From Diphasiastrum complanatum (Eukaryota; Streptophyta; Lycopodiopsida; Lycopodiales; Lycopodiaceae), in the NCBI GenBank assembly GCA_029204225.1, contig CM055103.1, positions 25,752,656 to 25,816,655 on the forward strand: 64,000 nt of DNA. The letters are read 5' to 3'. The stretch's first letter is position 1. Each line of letters begins with the position of its first letter. This document shows, one piece after another, positions 1 through 19,663 of this stretch. Below the pieces are notes generated by a model. The model ran no database searches. It saw nothing but the letters and a program-made list of their open reading frames with translations, and was not told the DNA's origin. The position numbers and the translations under genes are program-made.

Positions 1-74
1 AGCGGTAAACTCAATGTTATGTGGAACTAAAGCATTTTTGCGAGGAATACAAATTTTCCAACGTTTGTTATTAG

Positions 75-9336
<9,262 letters not shown>

Positions 9337-9788
9337 AGGATTTTGTTCAAGGTCGTAGACTTCAGCAACCATGAAAGCGAGATGTGTTATCATATTCAGC
9401 TCAACAAAATATTTCATGCATTTTTGACTAATGTTTTTTAAGATTTTGACAACCCAAATCAATGACATTTTCTTTTTGAAGTTATACAAGCTGATACAAA
9501 AAGACTCGAAAATGAATGGCACACATGGTTACTTCAGAATGTGTTTTTGCATCTCATTGGTCTACTTCAGTTTTTGGCAGGTCGTATCTTTGCATTTTTC
9601 CCTTGGCATATTTGCAATTTTCAATATCTATTTGGGTGTCAATGTTGTTCAGAACAGCTTAGTAGTCATAGTTGCACTTCAGCTATATTTGTGAAAGTTT
9701 TGTGACATGGAATGGCAGGTGTAAACTTCTGCATTTGCAAGCTGTTTGTATTCAGAAAGTTCAGGTGTTAGTGCATTTGGATCATTAT
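9337..9788 (+). other. Presumed 3' UTR and downstream spacer of IMDH
   Basis: No coding similarity is seen. The stretch follows the IMDH stop codon directly and should include its 3' UTR. I do not identify a certain polyadenylation site. Confidence 0.4.
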
Positions 9789-9968
9789 ATATGTGTAACT
9801 CATAGTTGCAGTATAGAACCGCGAATCACGGTTTTGCATAGGTTTTTTGAGAATCAAATTGTTTTTTTTGAGTGGGCAATATGTGTAACCCATAATTGCA
9901 GGCATAGAACCGTGAATCACGGTTTTGCGTAGGTTTTTTGAGAATCGAATTGTTTTTTTGAGTGGGCA
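9789..9968. repeat. Tandem 90-bp duplication of a hAT terminus
   Basis: Two 90-bp copies lie end to end (9789-9878 and 9879-9968) with few differences. Each contains CATAGTTGCAG or CATAATTGCAG, like the hAT-1 terminus, then a palindrome of the form AACCGTG-AAT-CACGGTT and a T tract. This fits the left end of the hAT relic that continues to 10730. Confidence 0.75.
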
Positions 9969-10145
9969 AAATGGCTATCAGATTGAAGCTCTTCACAAAA
10001 GCAGTGCATTTATGAAGGTTGCCAGTAGTTCCAGGTACAACATGGTTTATTTTAAGGTAGATATGCTGGATTCGAATTATACTGTTGTGGTTTGTGTACG
10101 TTTTAGAAGCAGTTAAGCACCAAACTGGATAATAAGCATGTAGTG

Positions 10146-10188
<43 letters not shown>

Positions 10189-10730
10189 ATCTGTAAAGCA
10201 TGTGTGAAAAAAAAATCATCATATATACAATGTTGAGCCGAATGGCACCATAATGGAGTACAATGATGTTTGATAAAAAGTTGAAAAGTAATATACAACT
10301 AAGACTCCGGCTCGTCTTGATAATCCGATAGTTTGTGTTGCCTAAATCAGATGTGTCTATGGATAACTCCAAGGGTGACATGCATCGTGGTGAGTCTTTG
10401 GCTCGGCTTTTGCTTTGGCTCTGCCCTTGCCTCTCGCCTCCTCTCTCTCTCCCACCCCCCTATGGCTGCCTCCAACCGCACTCTCTACCTCGGCCTCTCA
10501 TCTATGATCTTGTACTACGAGAAGGCCCTATAAACTCAGAGTCGGCCTGGCCTACAACTACCTATGATGCTCCGCTCCTCCGTACAAATTGTGAACCCAA
10601 CCCCAACCCCCCCTCCTCGTGGAACTTCTCGGTTGCGCTCTAGGCTCCTCCTGTGTCTCTGCATCACAATCTACCAGGAAGTATCTATAGAATCTCCCTG
10701 AGCCTCACCCACCCCTCTCGAGCACATAGA
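9801..10730 (-). mobile_element. hAT relic 2: terminus plus transposase C-terminal tail
   Basis: Positions 10290-10730 align with 770-1200 of hAT-1: the same GACATGCATCGTGGTGAGTC-type stretch, AAGGCCCTATAAACTCAGAG, and the C-rich tract. This is the acidic/Gly-rich transposase tail on the - strand. The left terminus with TIR is at 9801. It is cut off at about 10730, where a gypsy RT fragment begins. No dimerisation domain is present. Confidence 0.7.
10147..10186. repeat. (CT)n microsatellite
   Basis: About 40 bp of uninterrupted CT repeat inside hAT relic 2. Confidence 0.95.
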
Positions 10731-10732
10731 AT

Positions 10733-10975
10733 GGGTATCACCGATAGTCATAGTACCCAAGAAGAACGGGAAAATGCGAATCTATGTAAACCTGAAGGCG
10801 TTAAATGCAATTACAAAGAAAGATCATTTTCCCTTACCATTTACGAAAAGTGTTCTGGACAAAGTAGCAAGAGCAGAAGCCTACAGTTTTCTGGACGGTT
10901 TCAGCAGCTACAATCAGGTGAAAATAGTGTCGGAAGATCAACACAAGACAACGTTTGCCATTGAATGGAGTTGGC
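10733..10975 (+). pseudogene. Ty3/gypsy reverse transcriptase fragment
   Basis: The + strand reads SPIVIVPKKNGKMRI, LNAITKKDHFPLPF and YSFLDGFSSYNQVKI, i.e. the first conserved RT blocks of a gypsy element closely related to gypsy-A (compare 20228-20440). It stops just before the block that would precede MPFGL. It is isolated, with hAT sequence on its left and no LTR recognisable on its right. Confidence 0.85.
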
Positions 10976-11468
10976 TTAGCCTCAATCCAGGCCCCATGAA
11001 GGCATCTATGAACAGTGTTCCAAACCCTCATTCTAGCACTTCCGTATTAAGAGAGTAGCTTCTTAACATCATAATGGCTTATGATCAGTTTGATCATCTA
11101 GCTAATTGGAATCATTTTACATCAGTTTATCATTGTCACCGATGTTTTTCAACCTATGCTCTATGTACTTTGATGGTATTAGGATGCTCTCACAATTTTG
11201 TGATTTTTCGCATGTAGCTCCAAGGCACCCAATATCAATAAGTTGGCAAGTGGTCTAGTACCTAAACACAACAAAGATGATAACATAGTTCGAAAACAAG
11301 GAGAGCTCAAATCTAGCACATCGATGTCAGAAGAGCTTGCCCTTCTCCAGACACATTCTTTTGTGAATGTAAAAGATTTCCACATAACTACAATTTGCCA
11401 TACTCTTAAATGTTTGATTGAAAGCCATAAGACTCCTAATTTACTTGAGAGTGGCGATTAAGTTACAT
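10976..11468. other. Spacer with no recognised feature
   Basis: I find no conserved coding block or repeat structure here. Confidence 0.4.
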
Positions 11469-12369
11469 CTAAGTTGCAACAAATTGCGACTAGTAGGGAG
11501 AATCGTTGTTTGGAAAAAAAAAAATTGATTGAAGTTGCTGGGGGAGATGGATTTCCATATTTTTTGGTAGGTGGCAAATTGCGGTGGTTGAACATCCAAC
11601 AAGCATCTACTCGAAGATTTGGAGGCACTGTGTGCATAGTGGCAACGGAGTTTGAGTTGCAAGGGGGGGGGGGGACGACAAAAGAAGCTTTTTGGTGAGC
11701 TTAGGCTTTTCTTTTTGCAATTGAATAGATTGAGCTATAGGCAACAGATTTGGGTGGGTGTTTGTTCTAAACCACCTTTCTTTGAGCCCATGAACAATCC
11801 TACACCGTTATGTTTAGCCATTATCACTCATAATGAAAGACATGAATGTATCATCCAAAATCCATGTGTTTTTTGGCCGCTTTGTGAACTTACCTGTAAG
11901 CAATTGATTGAGGTGTCGTTGGATGTTACACTGTGTTTCTTCGTGCCTATAGAGACACCTACACTATAAGTTTTGCCCATTATCGTCCGCAGTGAAAGTT
12001 GCCAATGCCATGCCCCTAATCCCATGTGTTTTTGGACCCTTGTTGTGAACCGATTTGTAGGCTTTGATGCTACATTATGTTATTTCATGCTTACAAGAAT
12101 GCTGAAAATGGTTGCTCTGACGAGTAAGAAGCTATGCGATGTTTCAAACTTGAATGCGTTGTTAAAAAACAAATTTTAGGGTTTTTCTTGGATGTCATGT
12201 TGCCACAAGTTATGAGAGTTGTTGTACAAATGGTTCAATGTGGAATTATGCATGCAAATGTTTAGGGTTTGGAAAATGTACTAAGCGTTTGCTTGTTTGG
12301 TTCTTCTCTTGCAGGATTGATTCCATACTAATAGGATGTAGGTTGCTGGTAGGGGCATTTGGGCAGAGG

Positions 12370-13950
12370 TTGAGATCACAGAGGGCGACATGGGTACTCA
12401 CCATCGTTCATGTACCCGCAGATAGAGATGCTTGCACTATGGTGGAATCTTCACTGGATCTCTCACCAAGGTTACGTCTCATCTATTGCGGCTCATAGGG
12501 CCAGATGGGCGGCATCTGGGCATAGGTCCTTGCCCCAAAATATCGGATGAGGACGCCTATAGATTGATGGATATGTATGGGCCCAACGGGCGACATCTGG
12601 GCATAGGTCCTTGCCCCAGAATATCGGATGAGGACGCCCATAGATTGATTTATATGTATGGGCCCAATGGGCGACATCTGGGCATAGGTCCTTGCCCCAG
12701 AATATCGGATAAGGACGCCCATAGATTGATATATATGTATGGGCCCAATGATTCATTCCTTGTGATAGTGAGATCGATAGAAAATTCTATTTTGAGGGCA
12801 GCAGCAGGGCATGGTCTAGGTACCATACATGGTCCAGGAGCTGTTGCTCTCATTCCAACCTCAACATCAGGGCCTAGTTCATAAGGTCCACATGTATTTC
12901 ATCAGCCTTCAGGATTAGAGGTAGGCCTTTCCCATCCCACACCATCATCAATAGCAGATGCACCTTTTCACGAGGATGATCCTACTGGAGAGAGGCAGAG
13001 AGATTCAGTTGTTCTACCATCAGACACCCCTTCAGTTGGTCCATCCACTGCAACCACAGGGCGTGCTAGACCACGACAACTTTATGTATAACAGAGAATG
13101 ATTAGGCCCATGCCACATCAGACCCTACAGCGTTCTGGGTGGCCGAGAGAGATGCATGCCCAATGTATTAGACAGGTTGGCCGATTTTTTTACGAGTGCG
13201 ACATTCCTTTTGCAATTGCTAACACATGGGCATTCAAGGAGCTTTGTCGTCTTGTCACGCCAGTGGATACTACATGGAGGCCTCCCAGACACAAGTCTCT
13301 TACGTTAGGAGGAGGAGACCAACACGTGAGAGTAGTGTTCCAGTCGCACAATTGTAGAAGACATGTCAAAAAACGTAGTCTTTGCATGTCTAATGAATGA
13401 TCTTTTTTTTTTGGCAGATATGGATGCTCGATATTGAGCGATGGATGGACCGACAGTCTTCATGTGTGGCGTGAATGCCACTCGAGACAGTGCAATTATA
13501 GCTCTTGAAACCCCCCCCCCGTTCCCCCCCGGTCATTCTCTGAACCTTTTGTTGAATGTTTGTCTTGCATATCACTTTTCAGACCATGTGAGTGGTCGTC
13601 TTCATGACTAGGAAGAAGCACATGATGGCCCTATTTCGCACCTGGATCTAAAGAAGCTAACACCCACCCACTTTGCCTACTACTTTGTGGTTCTAGAGCG
13701 ATTAGTGGTAGTACGTGACCCTTTGCGGAGATTGATGGCTAGTAATGGCTTCTAGGACTTCAAAGGTTGCACGACAGATGTCGTCCACTTCCACACCACT
13801 GTGTTTGGAGAGGATTTATAGACACTGGCAACAGAGCTTGTGGATATATTCAGACCCATTGTTTTTGTGTTGTGCCTAGTAGACCGCGAGGGGTGCACTC
13901 TTGATCTCATATATGAGTTCATAAACTGCATCGGCGAGGTGTTTTAGGCT
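12370..13950 (+). pseudogene. hAT transposase pseudogene (relic 3)
   Basis: In order: a BED-like finger RCLHYGGIFTGSLTKV (12420-12470) in which the second metal-binding Cys is Tyr; a 27-residue unit repeated three times; a spacer; FFYECDIPFAIANTWAFKEL (13185-13245); YGCSILSDGWTDS (13420-13455); then directly the motif MCGVNATRDSAII, so the sequence between them in hAT-1 is deleted; then FRTW, a frameshift, LDLKKLTPTHFAYYFVVLER (13645-13700) and LVDREGCTLDLIYEFI. The core with the TDN motif and the dimerisation domain are absent. Homology to hAT-1 is clear block by block. Confidence 0.75.
12498..12740 (+). repeat. Three tandem 81-bp units next to the BED finger
   Basis: Units start at 12498, 12579 and 12660, with a partial fourth at 12741. 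Each encodes 27 residues of the type GRHLGIGPCPRISDEDA. hAT-1 has a single diverged equivalent at this site, so the amplification is specific to this copy. Confidence 0.9.
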
Positions 13951-14050
13951 TGTGTGTTTGGACGACCACACGTAATGCTCCCTCGATTGTTGCACTTCCA
14001 CTTTACAAATGTGCTTTCCAACATCGTCTAATCATTGCAATGTCTCTCTC

Positions 14051-14765
14051 ACAAAAAAGATGAGATCTTACAAATCAGAGAGACCAGATGAGAGTACTTC
14101 CCACTAACCCATCCATGTCGTACCCCACATGTTGCATCCCTTGTGGTGCTCTTCTAGAAGTGAGGACGACTCGGAACTCCATGCGAGATGCGTGGAGTAC
14201 ACCGATTGGCGCAAGTATTTGTTTACACTCTTGGACATCTAGTCGCATATGTAGTCAATCTATTCGCATACAACCAATGAATTTTGTGTACTAATGCATG
14301 GTGTGGTTTTTTTGCCAATAGAACCGATGCTCATGAACATGGAGTGCTTAAAATCATAGTGCATTACACTATAGACTTCTAAATAACCAAGCACAAATGT
14401 AATCGAGCAACCCTCTTCAAGGATACCCACACCAATGTAAAGGCCTGTGATGTTTGCCAAAGGACAAAACGTTTTCAGAAAACTGAATTGGCTCTCTTGA
14501 TTGGAAGGGGGTGTGGTGTTTACAAAGAGAGAGTGGACATGAATTATGACTAAACACTCTAGAATAGGCAATCAATGTCTCGCACAAGCAATTCATGATT
14601 CTGGTAGCTAAATTCACAAAACAACAAAGGTGCATCCTTCATAACAAGAAACAAAAAGAGAGTGTAGATTTATAAGCTAGTTGAGAGACCACTCAACTAA
14701 AAAATTCAAGGGTTCAATATTTACTGTTACAATTTTTGATAGTTGGAAGGAGCTTGGATTGATCA
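14051..14765. other. Spacer with no recognised feature
   Basis: Open frames on both strands here lack any block I recognise. This is the sequence into which gypsy-A inserted. Confidence 0.4.
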
Positions 14766-14770
14766 TTAAC

Positions 14771-15531
14771 TGTTGAAGGGTTTGTGGATCCCAAGGCAAC
14801 CCTAACCCTAGTTAATAAGTGAGAGGGATTTGGCACTCTGCGTGTGTAAGTCCAACCCGATGATCACATAGTTATTTGATTGATTAGTTAAAAGTTAATA
14901 AAAGGACTTTAGGCCTTTTTGCAGGACTTTTAATGTCGCAGGGCCTAAATGTCAAGTTAGTGAATAAAGTTGGGTTTTCCTCCAATTTTGATGGTTTCCA
15001 CACTTTTTTAAATTTGAATAAAAAGAGAGGCAAGACTGGACCAATAGGATTCAGAGGCCAGGGTCCTCCTCTCTACTATAAAAAGGGACCAACTCGAGTT
15101 GCTCCTCATGTTCATTTTCTCATTCCAATAAAGCAAATTGGTTCTCTTTAGAAATGGATTGATGAATGTCCTTGCTCTTCCTTTCTTCTCCTCCATTTTT
15201 CATGCTTTCTTTGGATTTTGCTAATTGTTGGATTTGATCATTATTGAGATTGTTATTTCTTATGCTTTTTGTGAGAGAGAAAGGGAGAGAGAGAAGAGTA
15301 AGTTTCTATCATTGTTGTGGATTTAGGGTTAATGGAAGTAGGGTTAATGGATGTAGTGTTAATACTTAGTGTTAATGAATGTTAGTGTTAGATCCTCCAT
15401 TCATGTTGAAATCTGAACTATACTATCGCTCTCATGGGAACGAACCTACGCGTGACAACTAACTCCGTCTTTTTGATGCTAGATTGACTAGATCTTGGAT
15501 TCAGGTTAGGCAAGGAAAGAAACCAACTACA
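14771..15531 (+). repeat. Gypsy-A 5' LTR (761 bp)
   Basis: Starts TGTTGAAGGG and ends CTACA just before the PBS. It contains a TATA box (TATAAAAAG, 15077-15085), an AATAAA (15127-15132), and a run of TTAGGGTTAATG-like degenerate repeats (15325-15390). Confidence 0.95.
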
Positions 15532-15535
15532 ATTT

Positions 15536-15553
15536 TGGCGCCGTTGTCGGGGA
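15536..15553 (+). promoter_or_regulatory. Gypsy-A primer-binding site
   Basis: TGGCGCCGTTGTCGGGGA, four bases after the LTR. This is the PBS type of Athila/Tat-like plant gypsy elements, which I recall as complementary to the 3' end of tRNA-Asp. The tRNA identity is from memory. Confidence 0.85.
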
Positions 15554-16763
15554 GCTACGCCAATTTTTCAGTTTGCAGCATGTTTGGCTGGTGGTTAGCT
15601 TGCATTAGGCATCTTGTCGTGGTATGAATAGTGTTAAATTTTCATTTTAGGGTTAGTTTGGGATTGATTTTGCTTGATTTGAGTGGATTTGCTTGTTTGA
15701 AATCTAATTTGATTATTAAACAGGGAAAGCTATTCAGATCACCAATCTTAATATCCATTTGGATCTGAGATATTAGAGAAAATAACAAAAATCGGCCAAT
15801 CTGCCAAATTTGGTCAAAAAGAGGCAAAAATCGTCATCAGAGCTCAGAACTTTTTACCCTATTTTAGGAAACCTTCGTCGAGTTGCAGACACCTTCGGTT
15901 TTGTTTACAAAACCTTCAGTCTGAAGGGCGAAGATCAATTCCCAGCAGATTTCTAGAAACATCAGAAAAACCACCAAAAAAACACCAAAAATTATCAAAA
16001 CCCTAAAAAAAACAGAAAAAGAACCTTCGCCCGATTCACTGTGCTTAGATGTGATTCAGATCTATCTACTGCCAGGTCAGCGAAGAATAATACCAAAAAT
16101 AAAAAAGTTTAGAGGATCAGTTGTCATATTGTCATATTTTTGCCAAAAAAGTCACTTTTTTGCAAAATTACCAGTATTATTCTTGATCTTTCGCCAGAAC
16201 CTTCGTCGAGCTTCCAAAACATTCTATCTATAGTAAGTTACTATTTTTGAGTTTGGCGAAGATTCTTCTTGATCAGATCACAAAAAATCTTGATTTTTAC
16301 CCTTGTCAGATTACAAAAATAGTATTTGCTTGTGTCAGAAACCTTCGTCCGGTTGTCCATAGTTTTATCTGTGTCAGATCTTCCATCTGAGAAGTCGGCG
16401 AAGGTTAGTTCCCAAGAAATTGCCAGAAAAGTGTTCAGAGAGTTTTTATCCCAAAATAGCACTGTTGAACCTTCGCCGAGACAACCTTCGCCTAGAGAAC
16501 CTTCGCCAGTCCTATTTTTAGTTTTTGATTTTCCAGATCAAGTCTCTGTCAAAATTTGGATCAAATATGATATATTCTAAATTGGACTCCGAGAGATTTA
16601 TCATTTTTGAGAAGTATCGATTGATCGAATTTTGAGTAGTTTTTCATCATATAGAATCAGATTTTTGAAAAGTGGAATAGAGCTAGCAGATCTAATCTGA
16701 GATAGCTTTTTTTGGAAAAATCTATATTCAATCTCATTATCGATTTGATCTAAATTTGTAAAG
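15554..16763 (+). other. Gypsy-A leader with repeated AACCTTCG/CGAAGGTT words
   Basis: A 1.2-kb untranslated leader between PBS and gag. It contains about ten AACCTTCG-type words, some inverted (for example near 15880, 16021, 16198, 16341, 16390 and a cluster of three at 16467-16515). The gypsy-B leader (53340-54900) has the same family of words, so they belong to the element and not to its surroundings. Confidence 0.8.
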
Positions 16764-18083
16764 ATGGCTGCCCCTGGAGCTGCTCCTGGAAGTGCTCCAC
16801 AGGAGGTCAATCCAATTATTGTTAGAAGAGCACCCCGATTGGATCTACCCAAATATAATGGATTAACAGATCCAGTTAGATTTCTTCAGATCTATGCTGA
16901 ATCCTGTGAGGTCTATGGTGAGATTTATCCTCAAGTTAAACTTAAGCTGTTTCCTATGGCCTTAACAGACGCAACACAAGATTGGTACTATAACCAAGAT
17001 GAAACTGAGCGTACAGATTGGGAGGTTGTTAAACGAGCCCTTATCACACGGTTCAAACCGCGGAAGTTTATGGAAGACCCTTTCCTACTTTTAAGTAAAA
17101 TTAAAATGGGAAAGCGGAAAATGGTTCGAGATTACATCGAAAGGATGAAATGTCTTAGATCTGAATGTGAGCCTGAGCTGATTAATGAAAATGCCATGAT
17201 TATGTGATTTTTGTCAGGTCTACCTAAACGAATCAAACATGAGCTGAAATGCCATAATGAGTACGCACTTTTGCAAAATGTGATGGACGATGCAATTCGG
17301 GAGGAGGATGAAAGTTCAGATGATGAGCCGAATGTCAGTATGTTGCCTTATACAGCAAGGCAGACTACTACGACATCCACCACTATTGCATCAGCAAATG
17401 CCAATGCTACTGCAGAAATGATGCTCAATGAGTTCGAGAAACTTGGGAAGACCCAGCAAAAACAGATGGAAAAGTTGCAGTTGCAATTTGATGAGAAGAT
17501 CAAAGCATTGGAAATTTTTCACGGAGAAGCGAACAAAGATCCTGAGAAGTTTGCAAAGACTTTTCCTACTAGGGAAAATGTCTGGTGTTCTATTTGTACA
17601 GGAAATCACACAGTGAACGAGTGTCCTCAATTGAAAAAATGAATGGAAATCAGTGTTTGCCATCTGTGTAATTCACCTGACCATGAGACTGCCTTTTGCA
17701 ACTTCAACCCTCGGATAATTCAGTACCCGGAGCGTCTAGCGTTGCCTGCCCCACCAAAACACTCCGCTCCTCCTGCCAATTTGATGGAACCAGAACTTTA
17801 CGACAGTGCTGAGCAATGGAGCTATGGTAATGATCAGGAAGGAGGATCTTTCGAACAATATGCCATTTATGCTGCCGCTCAACAACAAGCCTCGAGAAAT
17901 TGGGCCAGAGCACCACTTGGATGCTTTGCATGTGGAGAAAATCACAGAGTTGCAAAATGCCCAAATAAAGAAAATTTTGTACCATTCTGTCGTGATTGTG
18001 GATATGGGCATTGCTATAAAGACTGTCCAGCAAGACCGAAGCCACCACCAGCTACAACACATGTAAATTTGATAACAATTTAG
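16764..18083 (+). pseudogene. gag: Gypsy-A gag with four zinc knuckles, two in-frame TGA codons
   Basis: The start is ATG 16764, after a leader without a longer frame. The N-terminal capsid-like part contains YNGLTDPVRFLQIYAESC and LITRFKPRKF, as in plant gypsy Gag (retrotrans_gag). Four CCHC knuckles follow: CSICTGNHTVNEC, CHLCNSPDHETAFC, CFACGENHRVAKC and CRDCGYGHCYKDC. TGA at 17205-17207 stands where gypsy-B has TGG (Trp). TGA at 17640-17642, between knuckles one and two, is also present in gypsy-B at the same codon. All segments are in the same frame, ending TAG at 18081. Confidence 0.92.
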
Positions 18084-18687
18084 CAAGGATCGGTAGCTCA
18101 GAATAAACCAAGTGCACCCTTAATGGTGGTCACCAGAGCACAAAAGCAAAAAGAACCAGTAGGATTCAGTACCTGCTGATTCTATACGATTGAATGATAC
18201 ACCAACAGCATCGGGAGTCTATCCAAATCTTAATGCAGAAAAACGAAGATATCAGCATATGAGACAGTGAATTAAACATCTGCAAGAAGAAGAGGAACTT
18301 GAAGCTGCTAAAGTAACAACTGAAGTTCGGTCTTCACCATTGCAGCCTCCAAGAAATTTACGTACGGATATGAATGTTTAATTACATCATCACGATGAAT
18401 CCTTCAAGATGACTGAACCGGAAGCATCGCATACAGAATTACTCATGAATATTTTGTCTAGCAAGATCAATATTTCATTGGGAGAGTTCCTAAAGTTGGT
18501 GCCAAAAGCAAAAGAAGTCTTAGCGCAAAAGTTAGCTCAAGAAGAATCAGAAGACCATCAGGAGCTGCTTTTTTGTGCTGGATTTGAAGAATCTAACGAT
18601 GTACTCCATGTTGGAGCCGCTTGAGAAAGTGAACAAAAATATATCACTCTGCCGATACAACATAGACAATTTTCTAAAGAAGCAGCC
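18084..18687 (+). pseudogene. Gypsy-A gag-protease linker, decayed
   Basis: Contains the stretch ISLGEFLKLVPKAKEVLAQKL (18470-18535), conserved in gypsy-B at about 56790-56860. Several stops and frame changes interrupt it. The function of the linker is unknown. Confidence 0.65.
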
Positions 18688-19470
18688 GTGATAGATGGCG
18701 GTTCAGGAATTAACGTGATTTCTACAAAGCTATGTATAAAATGGGGTCTTACAAAGATTAAGTCTGCTACTTTTGCTATTAAGCTAGCTGATCAAACGAC
18801 AGTTCGTCCACGAGGAATGGTGGAAGATATACCTGTCAGGATTGTAGGAGTACAGTTCGTCATTACTTTCGTCGTGATGGACTTACCAGAAGGACCAAAT
18901 GTCTACCGAGTTCTCTTAGGACGTCCATGGTTACGAGTTGCGCAAGTAATTCATAACTGGGATATCGGCAAAATCACTTTTGAAAATCGTGAACGTGCAG
19001 TTAAAGTTGATCCTATGACTTGGACTATCAAGCCAGTGGTTCAAAAAGCGGATGACGGTTCATCAACAACGGATCACACTTGTGATCGACCAGAGAAAAA
19101 ATTGGGGGTTCACTATGATTCTCAAACGGATATTGTCAATTGGAACGAAGCTCTTGCAACATTCGATTGTACAGCAAGATATATGTGTCAACAAGATATT
19201 CAATCAGAGATGACGAGATTTCCTTGTTAGATCGAACTTTGAATACGCCAATCACGTTTCCACTAAATGTGTTGAATGTAGCCTGGATATCAACGGAACC
19301 TATACCAGATCCAATTGAGGATGATCTCATACCAATGAGCCATGTCTTAACTTATGATGGCAATGCAGAACTTACAGATGAACAGATTCTACATCATATG
19401 GATCCGACCAGCGTAATGTTCTTGATGAACCAACAATCAAATCGTCCAAAGCAGTTATATTGAAGGGAGA
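18670..19470 (+). pseudogene. Gypsy-A aspartic protease region
   Basis: The active-site block AVIDGGSGINVIS and the later LLGRPWLRVAQVIHNWDIG (18910-18965) are typical of retroviral-type aspartic proteases, with a DGGSG variant of the usual D-S/T-G. A frameshift near 19200 moves the frame to DEISLLDRTLNTPITFP, which continues to 19463. The same downstream block is found in gypsy-B (57270-57370). Confidence 0.85.
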
Positions 19471-19663
19471 CAGGATGACAGGTTCGATGACGAAGAAACA
19501 AGCAAAGCAACATTATAATACGGTCCTGAAATGAGAAAACCCCCCTCAAAAGATTGATTCAAAGGAAGTGCCACCTCTATTGGTTAAAGGCAAATGAAAA
19601 GTCAAGAATGATTCTTCAAGTCAGATCTCCAGCAAGACATCATCATCTAGGAAGTCTTCACCT

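Larger units (their letters stand above)
11469..14050 (+). mobile_element. hAT relic 3 (+ strand)
   Basis: Coding relics run from a BED finger (about 12400) to the LVDREGCTLDLIYEFI block (about 13870-13930), collinear with hAT-1 but on the opposite strand. A possible left terminus, CTAAGTTGCAAC at 11469, resembles the hAT-1 right end. No matching right terminus or target duplication was found, so the outer limits are uncertain. Several stops and frameshifts and an internal deletion show that it is inactive. Confidence 0.65.

Noticed and set aside
12432-12884. 150-codon open frame as a separate gene
   Set aside because: It is the BED-finger region of hAT relic 3 with its 81-bp repeats; the homologous hAT-1 region shows the same context.
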